64,000 bases of DNA. It comes from Bicyclus anynana (Eukaryota; Arthropoda; Insecta; Lepidoptera; Nymphalidae). The notes under the pieces were generated by a model. The model was not told the origin of the DNA and did no database searches. It worked only from the letters and a program-made list of their open reading frames with translations. This document shows positions 1 to 10,461 of the stretch, one piece after another. Location of the stretch: NCBI RefSeq assembly GCF_947172395.1, contig NC_069093.1, forward strand, positions 11,257,561 through 11,321,560. The letters run 5' to 3'. The number at the start of each line of letters is the position of its first letter. The first letter of the stretch is position 1. The translations under genes were made by a program, and so were the position numbers.

Positions 1-215
1 TATCCCTACCTTACACTACCATCCTCCTACCCCTACCCCTACCCCACCCCTACCCTACCTCTACTCTACCCCTACCCTACCCCTACCCTACCCCTACCCT
101 ACCCCTACCCTACCCCTACCCTACCCCTACCCTACCCTACCCCTACCCTACCCCTACCCTACCGCTACCCTACCCCTACCCTATCCCTATACCATACCCC
201 TACCCTACCCTATCC
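1..215. repeat. C-rich minisatellite (CCCTA/CCCCTA units)
   Basis: Imperfect tandem array of CCCTACCCTA-like units with interspersed CCCCTA, running from the window edge. It resembles the insect telomere motif (CCTAA)n in composition but is not that motif. The transposon-like tail right after it suggests a microsatellite carried within an interspersed element. Confidence 0.85.
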
Positions 216-224
216 TAGGATTTA

Positions 225-362
225 GGGGTTTGAAAAATAGATGTTGGCCGATTCTCAGACCTACTGAATATGCACAAAAAATTTCATCAAAATCGGTCGA
301 GCCGTTTCGGAGGAGTTCAAGTTCGAACACCGCGACACGAGAATTTTATATATTAGATGTAA
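225..362 (+). repeat. interspersed repeat tail next to minisatellite
   Basis: The sequence ends with a 'aaatcggtcgagccgtttcg' block and a terminal 'tatattagat', a common lepidopteran non-autonomous element end. It abuts the C-rich minisatellite, so the two probably form one microsatellite-bearing element. The class (Helitron-like or LINE tail) cannot be settled here. Confidence 0.45.
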
Positions 363-409
363 TACTTAAAAATCATGAACACGCTGATAATATTTAACCG
401 AAACATTTT

Positions 410-515
410 TCTCACTAAGTTCGTTGTGTTTTAGAGGGATCTACTGAATCGATTTTCAGAATTCTTTCATCACTATAAAGCCACATTATTTGTGTTTTAA
501 TGGGAACGGGAACTA
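410..515 (-). repeat. interspersed repeat, 'gggaacgggaac' family fragment
   Basis: It shares the order 'gatctactgaatcgatttt', 'aaagccacattatttg' and 'gggaacgggaac' with a longer copy at 48556-48712. It is a diverged fragment; no coding content is seen around it (363-811). Confidence 0.45.
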
Positions 516-811
516 CTTGTGTATGTATAAATATACTGAACATATTTGTAAGCAGTTTAATTAGTTTTTCTCTCTTTACTTTGTATGATGTGTATTCTGA
601 ATAAACTTTTCTTTCTTTCATTTAAGGCTATCATTGGTGTAGCTAGGATTATTTCCTAGAGGGGCAAAGGCAAATAGCAAAGGATAGGAGGCCTCATATC
701 GGTAGCCCAGAATCCTAGGGTGGTCCATTGTAGGTTGGACCCCCCCTCCCCATATGCGCCTATTCATCGCACATTTGTATTTTAAAAGTCATTAATTTTC
801 ATTTGTTACAG

Positions 812-3800
812 GCATTAATTCACACGCCCCTGTTAAGGGACTATTTCCTCGGCGAGAGGCACAAATGCAAAACGCAAGGATCGGGGAAATGCCTCGTGTG
901 CGAAGTTTCCAAGCTGTTCCAGGTACTTGCGCTATTTATAGCTTGCACCTACGCGAATTATTGATTTTGCCTGGGCACTACAGAGCCTTGGGGCTGTGTA
1001 CTGAAGTTGCAGTGATATACAACGTTTGTGCAGCGATATTGATTTCATATTGCGTTGTGTATTCCAGACTGACGTTCGCTACACGTGGGGTGTCCATGCG
1101 TCTCGATTAAGCCGGACACTTGTTAGTTGGGTTTGTAAATAGCGTGTCCGGTCTAAATAAACGGTGTCCGATTTGATCGGCTTTATACATTTCTAGAATT
1201 TCTCATTTACATCATCATCATTAACAGCCACGTTAGCTTTGCGACTTGCAATTTCTCAATTGAACGGTAAATGAGCCGTCCTCACCGACAGGTGGTGGTT
1301 CGATTCCCGCCCGCTGTACTATTGTTGTACCCAATCCTAACACAATTTTTTCAGTCTAGTTGGAGTGGAATGCGAATATTTAAACACATTAAAAAAAACA
1401 TGGCAAATATTCTTTAAAATAAAATATTTTGCTGATGCCAATAATAAAGTAGACTGATTCGATTAGTCATTCGATTTCATTTATTTTTCATTAGAATTTA
1501 ACAAGATTAATGGTAATAATCCAAAAGATTGAATTTACATACAAAAAATACTTTTAGCACCAATTGAGGATTTTGTGTCTCAATTGTAATAAGACATAAA
1601 ATTCTCAATTAGAGTGTTCGGTTTTTATACTCAAACTAGCGGTCGCCCGCGACTTTGTCCGCGTGGAATTCAGTTTTTCACAAATCCCGCTGGAACCATG
1701 GCCATTTCTGGGATGAAAAGCCTATCCTATAGGCCTATCCTATAGAGTAGCCTATTGTTAATCCAGAGTAAAATCTATTTCCATTCCAAATTTCACTCAA
1801 ATCGCTTCAGTAGTCGCTGCGTAAAGGAGGAAAAAACATACAAACAGACTTACACACAAACCGTCGCCTTTATAATATTATGGTCTGGTCTGGTCTGGCC
1901 TTTATAATACTGGTCTGTCCGGCTATATGGTTTGGCGACGTGGTAACCCTAACTACAAATTTAACTAACCACCCCATCTGGGCTAGGAGGCTGCGCGTTG
2001 TTCCTCGCGGCTTTACATATCTATAAAATATGTACTTATGTTTGTGACTTGTATTGGTTTATGTTTGTTTATGTCTCTTAATATAGTTGTTTGGAAAATA
2101 TGGAGATTAATTTAGTTTGATAATATGAATCTAGAACATTCGTTTGAATTAATAATGAAAATGTCTAATATAATTTTATTCTTCACGCCCGCGACTTTGT
2201 CCGCCCTTAGAGCTCCTTTATTCGACACTGTCGCAAAATCCGTCCTTAGCGGATATCTACTAAGTATAAACTACTTCCAACAAGCGATTTTCGATATATC
2301 ATTTTATTATACGATGTTCGATGAGTGACTTTTCGCTTTAAATCATCATTAACAACCTGTTTTCGCCTCACTGTTGAGCATGAGTCTCCTCTCAGAATGA
2401 GGGGGGTTAGGCCTTAGTCCACGTCGCTGGCTAAATGCGGACTGGCAGACTTCACACACGCAAATAATTAAGAAAATTCTCAGGAAAATGCTGGTTTCCT
2501 CACGATTATTATTGAGCACAATATATTGCTTATTATTAATTTATTGAATATGGTTATATATTTTGTTTATGTTACTGTCGCTTTTGCGCTGTATGCATAT
2601 TTTCCTGGTAGGATATAGATATGTATATTTTGAAACGTGTAATTAGTTAAGATTTTGCAAAGCTGTCATGACAAAGCCAGTATTTATTACATCACGTGGA
2701 TAGTATTTATTATACATTTAATTTTTAATATAATTAGTAATTAATATCTGGGGACAAACGTTTGTTTCGACTGTTACTGATTGACATTACTGGTAGGGGG
2801 TTTTATGACTTTACCTTTAAGATTTTCGGGAAAATTACTAGTCACGCTAATTTCGTACCGGGAACTGCATCGCTGTATTTAGATACATAACAGGCAATTG
2901 AGGATTAACATAATACATGCCTCATCATTTTTGACGTTGCACTGTTTGTTGTGGGATGTGTTCCTATGATCACGATTTAATTTACCTGAAATAGGTTTCC
3001 ATGAGATGTAAGTGTATTTTCTTTTAACTGAAAAAATACAAACTTTACTATGGAAAGAATATTGCCCAGCAGTAGAATGATATAATTATTTATTTAATAT
3101 CAAAATCATCATCATTCGATGGACGTCCACTGCTGGACATAGGCCTCTTGCATGGACTTCCAAACAAAACGGTATCGAGCAGCCAGCGTCCAGCGGCTCC
3201 CTGCAACCCGCTTGATGTAATCGGTCCACCTAGTGGGGGGTACACCAACACTGCGCGTTCCGGTGCGGGGTCGCCATTTGTGGTGCTGGACATAATAATT
3301 ATTGATTACTATTAATTAGTTCGATGATATAAAGTTATGATGAACTACTACGTTTACATGGAACAATTGGTTTTCGCTTGCAGGAGTTCTATTCAGGTGC
3401 TAAAACACCTCTGACCCTGCACCGGCTGCTGCATCTGATCTGGACGCACGCGCGACACCTGGCCGGGTACGAGCAACAGGACGCGCACGAGTTCTTCATC
3501 GCCACCTTGGATGTACTGCATCGGTGTGTACTCTTACACTAACCACCTCTGACACTGCACCGGCTGCTGCATCTGATCTGGACGCACGCGCGACACCTGG
3601 CCGGGTACGAGCAACAGGACGCGCACGAGTTCTTCATCGCCACCTTGGATGTACTGCATCGGTGTGTACTCTTACACTAACCACCTCTGACACTGCACCG
3701 GCTGCTGCATCTGATCTGGACGCACGCGCGACACCTGGCCGGGTACGAGCAACAGGACGCGCACGAGTTCTTCATCGCCACCTTGGATGTACTGCATCGG

Positions 3801-6800
3801 TGTGTACTCTTACACTAACCACCTCTGACACTGCACCGGCTGCTGCATCTGATCTGGACGCACGCGCGACACCTGGCCGGGTACGAGCAACAGGACGCGC
3901 ACGAGTTCTTCATCGCCACCTTGGATGTACTGCATCGGTGTGTACTCTTACACTAACCACCTCTGACACTGCACCGGCTGCTGCATCTGATCTGGACGCA
4001 CGCGCGACACCTGGCCGGGTACGAGCAACAGGACGCGCACGAGTTCTTCATCGCCACCTTGGATGTACTGCATCGGTGTGTACTCTTACACTAACCACCT
4101 CTGACACTGCACCGGCTGCTGCATCTGATCTGGACGCACGCGCGACACCTGGCCGGGTACGAGCAACAGGACGCGCACGAGTTCTTCATCGCCACCTTGG
4201 ATGTACTGCATCGGTGTGTACTCTTACACTAACCACCTCTGACACTGCACCGGCTGCTGCATCTGATCTGGACGCACGCGCGACACCTGGCCGGGCACGA
4301 GCAACAGGACGCGCACGACTTCTTCATCGCCACCTTGGATGTACTGCATCGGTGTGTACTCTTACACTAACCACCTCTGACACTGCACCGGCTGCTGCAT
4401 CTGATCTGGACGCACGCGCGACACCTGGCCGGGTACGAGCAACAGGACGCGCACGAGTTCTTCATCGCCACCTTGGATGTACTGCATCGGTGTGTACTCT
4501 TACACTAACCACCTCTGACACTGCACCGGCTGCTGCATCTGATCTGGACGCACGCGCGACACCTGGCCGGGTACGAGCAACAGGACGCGCACGAGTTCTT
4601 CATCGCCACCTTGGATGTACTGCATCGGTGTGTACTCTTACACTAACCACCTCTGACACTGCACCGGCTGCTGCATCTGATCTGGACGCACGCGCGACAC
4701 CTGGCCGGGTACGAGCAACAGGACGCGCACGAGTTCTTCATCGCCACCTTGGATGTACTGCATCGGTGTGTACTCTTACACTAACCACCTCTGACACTGC
4801 ACCGGCTGCTGCATCTGATCTGGACGCACGCGCGACACCTGGCCGGGTACGAGCAACAGGACGCGCACGAGTTCTTCATCGCCACCTTGGATGTACTGCA
4901 TCGGTGTGTACTCTTACACTAACCACCTCTGACACTGCACCGGCTGCTGCATCTGATCTGGACGCACGCGCGACACCTGGCCGGGTACGAGCAACAGGAC
5001 GCGCACGAGTTCTTCATCGCCACCTTGGATGTACTGCATCGGTGTGTACTCTTACACTAACCACCTCTGACACTGCACCGGCTGCTGCATCTGACCTACG
5101 TAAAGATTTTAATGTAAATAATGCCAAGACGAACGCATAATATTTACTGCAATGTACAAGCTCCTAACATTCTCTATCTCTATCATGCATATAGTTTTCT
5201 CCGTAAATCGTAGTTTTCAGTTCTCTACATTTTAATAATTTTGACAATGAATGTCAACCATTTATGTGTATGTAGAAACACAAAAATATTTATTTACTTT
5301 ATTATACTGGCTGTTTTTGGTGCATTTGTCTAAAAAAAACAAACGCTGGTGTGCGCACTTCGTTATCTGTGCAAAATTGACAAGTGTATTAAAATGTCAT
5401 CAGAAGAAAACAGGCAAAGAATGTTTCCTCGCAAATGTGTTATAAAACGTCCTATGACATACGTGCGCTTTGATTATTACAGCCTCTGCTTCCTTACTAT
5501 AGCTCTCGCCTTTGGCTGGAGCTGCAATATCTTAGTTAATAATTTTCAACTTACCGCACTTATATCATACTATGTACTATAATGTAATCATTCTGTTTAC
5601 AGGCATTGCATGAACGGCGTAGACGAAACAGAAAAGAACGAAAAAGAAAGATGCAACTGCATAATAGACCAAATCTTCACCGGAGGTCTACAGAGCGACG
5701 TCGTATGCACCTCCTGTTCAGGAGTCTCCACCACCATTGACCCGTTTTGGGACATAAGCCTCGACGTCGCCGGCCCGGGATCATTACAGGCAATGATAAT
5801 TTTATTCTATAGATCGTTTACGTCCCTATAAAATCACCACAAAAAGTAAGCAAAGGCGCAATGCCACACTGCAGCCTGCTGGTTGAGCAGATCAGTGTAA
5901 TCGAGTTCTCTGAATGTATAGTCGTCTTCCATTTGTTAAATAGTAATGGTGCAATGTTAAAATAGTGATAGTGTTTCGGAATTTCAGTGAGTGAGTTATC
6001 TTTATAGTCCTACCATTGCATTGTTAGGTACTTGCTGGGAGCCAACTCGAGCGGGGATGGGAAGCGTTTACATGTAATTAAAGGGCCCTTTAACGCAACT
6101 TCGAGTGGTTGCCAGCACGTGATCTCGCTGGTGCTTGACTCTCTGCTCCATAATAGTTAATCCCGGTTTACATCTGATAGTATCAGCGCTGTACTTGATC
6201 AATATTGTAGTTAGAGGGTAGAACTGTAGTAGTAAGTTAAATGATCGATTCGGTGATGATTGATAGTGTTACTTTGTGTATCTGCCATCCTTGACACGTA
6301 AAGCTTTGAACCGGCTCTGAGACTACGGCTTCTCCGTTATCAGAAGTAGTATTTAGTCTGCTCCGCCGATAAATATATAGTTTTTACACTTCCTGAACAC
6401 ACAACTCGACATTGTACACGATATAATTTGCTTAAATAACGTTCGTTGTTGACCACAACTAACATTGAGTTGACTATAAATTTCCTCTTTTGACGGCCTC
6501 ATTTTTTATGCGCTAGTGACACATCTAACAGTATTTAATTACCGTTGGTTACAGGCCTGTTTGGAAAGATTCACGAGAGCGGAACATTTGGGGTCTGCTG
6601 CCAAGATCAAGTGCTCAAACTGCAGAGCTTATAGAGAATCCACGAAGCAATTAACTCTCGAAACATTGCCAATAGTCGCCAGTTTCCATCTCAAACGTTT
6701 CGAACATTCCTCCCAAATTGACAGGAAGATATCTGCTTTCGTATCTTTCCCCGCCGAATTGGATATGACCCCTTTCATGTCCACTCACCGTAGAGCCGTG

Positions 6801-8212
6801 GATGCGGCGGACAATAACAACGATCCAGAAGGACTGTTCGAAGACAATCGGTATTCGTTGTTCGCGGTTGTGAACCACTTGGGGTCTCTCGACGCTGGTC
6901 ACTACACGGCGTACGTGCGGCAGATGAAGGGCAGCTGGTTCAAGTGTGACGACCACATGATCACGAGGGCCTCGCTGAGGGACGTTCTGGACAGCGAAGG
7001 GTGAGTTATGACGTCATTACATATTATTATAGAAGAAAGAATAGACTTTTTGGATATAAAAGTATATAGTATAAAAGTAGCATATGTGATGCTCAATAAC
7101 CTCTAATATCTGACTAGTGAAAGTCCCATTTAAATCGGTTCAGTCGTTCGAGAGATAGCCCGGACAACCACATAGAAAAGAAGACAAAATTGTTAGAAAA
7201 GATTGATTGTGTTTTAGAATCGTGTAAATCTTATAATTATTATAATTATACACACACATACACTTCATACTTCGAGCCGTGATAGCCCACTGGATATAAC
7301 CTCTGCCTCCGATTCCGGAGGGTGTGGGTTTGAATCTGGTCCGGGGCATGCACCTCCAACTTTTCAATGATACACTTCATTAAACATACAGTATTTTGAA
7401 ATCACAAACAGACTTCAGTTATGTTTACTATGTATTGATTAAAAACTCCTTGATAAATTATGCGCCAAACGTCTAGACCGCTCTGAAGTTGCAACGAACT
7501 GAACAACCGCTATTACCTCGTTTATATGTTTTACCTCGCTTGTACACTGCGCAGCTATATGACTCGTGTTCAGAGCGTACTCGACATTTGGTGCTTCATC
7601 GTTATCAGCCGATGGACGTTCTCTGCTGTACATTAGCCTCAGCATTAACTTCCAAACACAAACGGTCCCCTGCAACTCGCTTGATGTCCTGTTTTTTTTT
7701 AATTCTTTACAAGTTAGCCCTTGACTACATCTCATCTGGCGGTAAGTGATGATGCAGTCTAAGATGGAAGCGGGCTAACTTGTTAGGAGGAGGATGAAAA
7801 TCTACAGACCTTTCGGTTTCTACACGACATCGCACCGGAACGCTAAATCACTTGGCATTACGTCTTTGTCGGTAGAGTGGTAACTAGCCACAGCCGAAGC
7901 CTCCCACCAGCCAGACCTGGACCAGTTAAGAAAATCTCAATTGGCCCAGCCGGGGATCGAACCCAGGACCTCCGTTTTGTAAATCTACCGCGCATACCAC
8001 TGTCCGCATAGTAGAGAGTCGACCAACACTGCGATTTCCGATGCGAGGTCGCCATTCCAGCACCTTAGGGCCCTAACATCCATCTGCTCTTCGAACTATC
8101 TACAAATATATTATGAATCAAATATAAAAAGTAAAATCTCACAATATTTATTTTCAGGTATCTCCTCTTCTACCACAAAACAGTCTTGGAATATGAATGT
8201 GACGTCTCCTAA
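812..8212 (+). CDS. not: USP22/27X/51-type ubiquitin carboxyl-terminal hydrolase (nonstop), 3' part
   Basis: Spliced gene whose 5' end (ZnF-UBP and catalytic Cys box) lies left of the window. Exons by homology and splice sites: 812-922, 3384-3523, 5603-5789, 6555-7000 and 8158-8212, stop TAA at 8210. Reading phases match at every junction. Visible family marks: HTPLLRDYF and CLVCE in exon one, EQQDAHEF in exon two, CNCIIDQIFTGGLQSD plus a CxxC pair in exon three, EHLGSAAKIKCSNC, FHLKRFEH, the catalytic His in GHYTAYVRQ and KCDDH in exon four, and LLFYHK in the last exon. USP22 orthologues are the SAGA deubiquitinase acting on histone H2B ubiquitin in the nucleus. A candidate poly(A) signal ATTAAA is at 8287. 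Exon two is followed by a tandem array of itself, and the intron after 5789 begins with GC. The assignment is strong; the exact end of exon three is inferred. Confidence 0.93.
1225..1392 (+). mobile_element. tRNA-derived SINE, family C (diverged)
   Basis: It carries a B-box-like 'ggttcgattcccgcccg' and a 3' part with 'cccaatcctaacaca' and 'ctagttggagtggaatg'. The same order appears in a second copy at 16203-16372. The A-box region is degenerate. Confidence 0.6.
1636..1885 (+). repeat. interspersed repeat with 'cgactttgtccgcgtgg' head
   Basis: Begins near 'ctagcggtcgcccgcgac' and continues through 'cctatcctatagg' and 'caaatcgcttcagtagtcg' to 'acatacaaacagac'. This layout is widespread in lepidopteran genomes and matches the general plan of the copies at 16870, 57052 and 62583. 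Class uncertain. Confidence 0.55.
2180..2300 (-). repeat. repeat E fragment ('ttttgcgacaggg' family)
   Basis: Reverse-orientation match to the block containing 'attttgcgaca' and 'ccgctaag' seen at 17580-17763, 25162-25300, 45460-45590 and 46607-46690. Confidence 0.55.
2345..2515 (-). mobile_element. SINE family A, 3' tail fragment
   Basis: Reverse complement of the family A tail: conserved 'gagtctcctctcagaatgag', 'gcagacttcacacacgc' and 'ggtttcctcacgat' blocks in the right order. The tRNA-like head is missing. Confidence 0.65.
3107..3293 (-). mobile_element. RTE-type LINE 3' fragment
   Basis: Reverse complement of the C-terminal RT-protein tail found more completely at 52755-53123, including the blocks encoding GRPPTRW-like and 'tggacgtccactgctggaca'. 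Truncated and not intact; inserted in a nonstop intron against the gene. Confidence 0.7.
3406..5094 (+). repeat. 138-bp tandem array of a nonstop exon plus its splice donor
   Basis: The final 118 bp of exon 3384-3523 with the first 20 bp of the intron form a 138-bp unit. The exon end with its donor (catcg|gtgtgt) recurs every 138 bp at 3524, 3662, 3800 and so on to 5042: twelve donors in all, then a broken thirteenth copy ending near 5094. Copies are almost identical. Repeat copies carry 'ctgacactg' where the first has 'ctgaccctg'. The seventh copy has two extra changes (4296 and 4319). Only the first copy has an acceptor (ending at 3383). Because 138 is divisible by three, an unrelated frame stays open for 538 codons; that frame is not a gene. 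Confidence 0.95.
5095..5602 (+). other. remainder of the nonstop intron after the array
   Basis: AT-rich unique-looking sequence ending in the 'ctgtttacag' acceptor at 5593-5602. Nothing else was recognised. Confidence 0.7.
5790..6554 (+). other. probable GC-AG intron of nonstop
   Basis: The exon reads through GSLQ to CAG at 5787-5789 and is followed by GCAATG, not GT. The next exon starts after 'ggttacag' (6547-6554) with ACLERFTRAEHLG, and phase 0 joins without loss. No GT donor nearby keeps the reading frame and family alignment as well. GC-AG introns are a known minor class, usually with a strong CAG before GC, as here. Most of the intron is a repeat shared with 37648-37850. Confidence 0.7.
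5826..6520 (+). repeat. repeat H, long copy filling an intron
   Basis: Shares 'aaaatcaccacaaaaagt', 'atagtttttacacttc', 'tgaacacacaact' and 'gcgctagtg' in the same order with a shorter copy at 37648-37850. No ORF is seen. It accounts for about 90% of the GC-AG intron. Confidence 0.6.
7085..7170 (-). repeat. interspersed repeat fragment
   Basis: Contains 'agtgaaagtccca', 'aatcggttcagtcgttcg' and 'gagatagcccgg', a style shared with the family at 48095-48250. Located in the last nonstop intron. Confidence 0.4.
7273..7372 (+). mobile_element. SINE family A, tRNA-like head only
   Basis: A-box-like 'tagcccactggatataacc' and B-box-like 'gggtttgaatctggtcc', followed by 'catgcacctccaactttt'. Truncated after the head. 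In the last nonstop intron. Confidence 0.75.
7476..7580. mobile_element. MITE-like element with 'gaccgctctgaa' ends
   Basis: Starts 'gaccgctctgaagttgcaac' and ends with the inverted form 'gttcagagcgtac'. It is the diverged partner of the cleaner copy at 8409-8501, in opposite orientation. Confidence 0.6.
7605..7692 (-). mobile_element. RTE LINE fragment, left part, split by a SINE
   Basis: Contains a 'gccgatggacgtt...tgctgtaca' block and 'ctgcaactcgcttgatgtc', the RTE tail in reverse. It continues at 8023-8096 on the far side of a SINE insertion. Confidence 0.6.
7697..8022 (-). mobile_element. SINE family B, near full length
   Basis: Reverse complement of a tRNA-derived SINE: B-box-like 'ggttcgatccccggctggg' is seen inverted near 7950, then the 'cgtggctagtta', 'cctcctcctaacaagttagc' and 'aagtgatgatgcagtc' blocks. 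It is inserted in an RTE fragment, so it is the younger insertion. Confidence 0.75.
8023..8096 (-). mobile_element. RTE LINE fragment, right part
   Basis: Has 'caacactgcg', 'gaggtcgccattccagcacc' and 'ttagggcccta', which precede the 7605-7692 block in intact copies. The two pieces flank a SINE. Confidence 0.6.
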
Positions 8213-8408
8213 ACTGACGTCAGAGAAAATTATACGTTTATTTGGTCTTCATTTAACCTTATCGTGAGTTTATCACGTGGAAAGCCATTAAATCTGTCGC
8301 TTCTTAGATTATTTACACGAATGTTTTAGTGCAAGATTGCGTATCTGTGAAGCTATAGGCAAGCCGTAATGAGTCCTCTCTCACGTGGTATAAATCTCCA
8401 ATTTTAAA

Positions 8409-8501
8409 GTCCGCTCTGAACACGAGGCATATGTGTATAAATACCAGCAGGGCTTTTCCGAGTATACGTGCACAGTTGCGTGTTGCAACTTCAGAGCGGA
8501 C
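8409..8501. mobile_element. 93-bp MITE with 12-bp perfect TIRs
   Basis: Begins 'gtccgctctgaa' and ends 'ttcagagcggac', exact inverted copies. No internal ORF. Related to 7476-7580. Confidence 0.7.
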
Positions 8502-9512
8502 TAGAAGTTTGACGCGGAGTATACAAGGATGCATGTCTTATTGGTTGAATGGTTTTTATTATGGCTTTGGATAACGATTTCCTGAATCGTGCTGTGAAAT
8601 ATTGAAAATTAAAATTGTTTGATTCTTTTCTTTCTTACAAGAAATTCTCAGGATTAAAATCTCAGTTCAGAGTTGTGGAATTGGTTGTGCTAAATGACTC
8701 TGAGATACTCGTAATATTAAGTCTCCGCCAACAAACATTGTAGCTGCGTGGTGGATTTAAGTTCCATAAATCCTGCTTTATGGGAGGTCTAGTCCTACAG
8801 TATCTGAAGACACAGTGTTCTTTCCCCGCACGCACGATTTCACACCCGCGCAGTCTTTCCCTCCGTTGCCCGCATATTATGTCATTAACTAACTTGCCAA
8901 GCTATAGCTGCTATTACTTCTAATTGGCACACATTTTAATTGACATGATTTTATTATTACCTATAATAATTTTTGTAAACTAAACAAAACGAGCGGCCCG
9001 CTGAAATAGGCACACCACTGTGTGAACACACACACATTGAAATAAATTTATGTTGCACCTCAACACATTAACACACTTTGTCTGTGTGTGTATACGTATA
9101 TACGTGAAGTCGTAATGAAAATTACATCTCGCGTTATTAATACACTGGCACTACGTGAGAATGTGATTAGGTGCCAGCTAAAAATAATCGACGTATTTTT
9201 CATTATTTATTGTTTCATATGATTCGATTATCTAAATGTGTATTAACTAAAGTTTTAAATTGACTGAAACACCTCTCAAAGACAAATTAGTTTTGTAACA
9301 ATCGCTTTATTGAGCAGAACTTAAACAAACCGTGTATTCGTATAATATACACGAACTTATAATGATTTTAATGAATTTAAATTGGTAAAAATTTTAATTC
9401 TATTTATTATAAAAAAAAAACTTCAATTGTGACTTCTGCAAAGATTGCAAAAGGACTTGTTTTACTTGGCTCAACATTTACGAAAATTGTGCTGACAATG
9501 AAAAAATTACGA

Positions 9513-9551
9513 GTATTGCTTTTTTTCATTGTCTATGAAAAAAAGCAATAC
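9513..9551. repeat. short inverted repeat
   Basis: 'tattgctttttttcat' is followed after a few bases by its inverted copy 'atgaaaaaaagcaata'. It could form a cruciform or a hairpin. Confidence 0.7.
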
Positions 9552-9773
9552 GTCATTTTCAGTATGACGTCACGTCTTGCGCTTCGCAGACGTTTAATAT
9601 TATTATGACTATTTAACCCAGGTAAAAATAATTTACATATATCCTAATGATACTTCTTTTTATTACGCGTCAGCATTGGTTGGCAATACTCAAGTGCGTT
9701 AGTTTTTGTTTCTTTCCGCAGTTTTACAAACTATAGTAAGCGTATTACGCCGACCACACACGATCAAGTTACC

Positions 9774-9812
9774 CTTGTAAAGAATCATGATATAATCATG
9801 ATTCTTTACAAG
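9774..9812. repeat. 39-bp perfect palindrome
   Basis: 'cttgtaaagaatcatgat' reads into its own reverse complement with a minimal centre. No flanking repeat of the same sequence is seen. Confidence 0.8.
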
Positions 9813-9929
9813 CAATTCTTGAGTTTATTGCTGGCTCTGCAGTTTTAAGAGTGCTTGTAAACTAGGCTTACTTTTAATGAACGAATGTTAATATTGATTT
9901 TTTATTCTGTCAATTCTGCAGCGCGCTCA

Positions 9930-10200
9930 GTCCTGGATTAGCGTGCTATTTAAGCAATTGCTCAGGGCATCGCGTCTAGAGGGGCATCAGAGAAAACAAA
10001 ACGCACAGTTTAAGAATTTTTTTTTTATTAACTACTCGGACGGTTTAACTCGGAGTTTTTCTCTCTACCACGCGATGAACCCGGCACGTGCACGGTGTAT
10101 CCATGGAATGCTAAGATATTCGTCTCTTTAAGGATGGGGGCCTATAGGGGAAGACAGCTTAGGGCATCATATTTCCTTAATCCGGCACTGCGCGCTTAGA
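9930..10200 (+). repeat. 'tagaggggc' interspersed repeat
   Basis: Contains 'cagtcctggattagcg', 'cagggcatcgcg' and 'ccggcactgcgcgc', resembling the element with inverted ends at 63405-63862. Non-coding. Confidence 0.35.
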
Positions 10201-10461
10201 GATGTGAAAGTGAGTAGATCGGATTTTTTTTTTAATTTTCACGCCTCTGCAGACTTGACGTTAAACTTGTTCGTGTGTGGCTGGCTTAATCAAATGTATC
10301 CGTGAATCGACGTTCCATAGTTGTGGGCTTAACAATAAAATAAATGCATCGATAAGTATCTATCCATCCCCATTCTACCACAGAAAAGCGAGACAGTGTG
10401 TAAATTGGCAATCTTTTGTTGTCGATGTCTAGTCGACTCGCACAAAACGTAACGTAACGTT

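Larger units (their letters stand above)
923..3383 (+). other. nonstop intron with repeat fragments
   Basis: Intron between exons 812-922 and 3384-3523, with GT donor at 923 and 'cttgcag' acceptor at 3377-3383. It holds a SINE, two interspersed repeats, a SINE tail and an RTE-type LINE fragment, each listed separately. No further coding sequence was recognised. Confidence 0.8.
8213..9930. other. nonstop 3' flank and intergenic DNA
   Basis: Holds the probable nonstop 3' UTR with ATTAAA at 8287 and AATAAA at 9041, a MITE (8409-8501) and two perfect palindromes (9513-9551, 9774-9812). No coding sequence recognised. Confidence 0.7.

Noticed and set aside
3524..5140. 538-codon repetitive open frame with 46-residue units
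   Set aside because: It is the out-of-frame reading of the 138-bp exon array, kept open because 138 is divisible by three. It begins at GTG on a splice donor and has no ATG start.
7273..7345. Possible tRNA gene
   Set aside because: It has A- and B-box-like motifs but no full cloverleaf, and the same sequence heads many SINE copies in the window.
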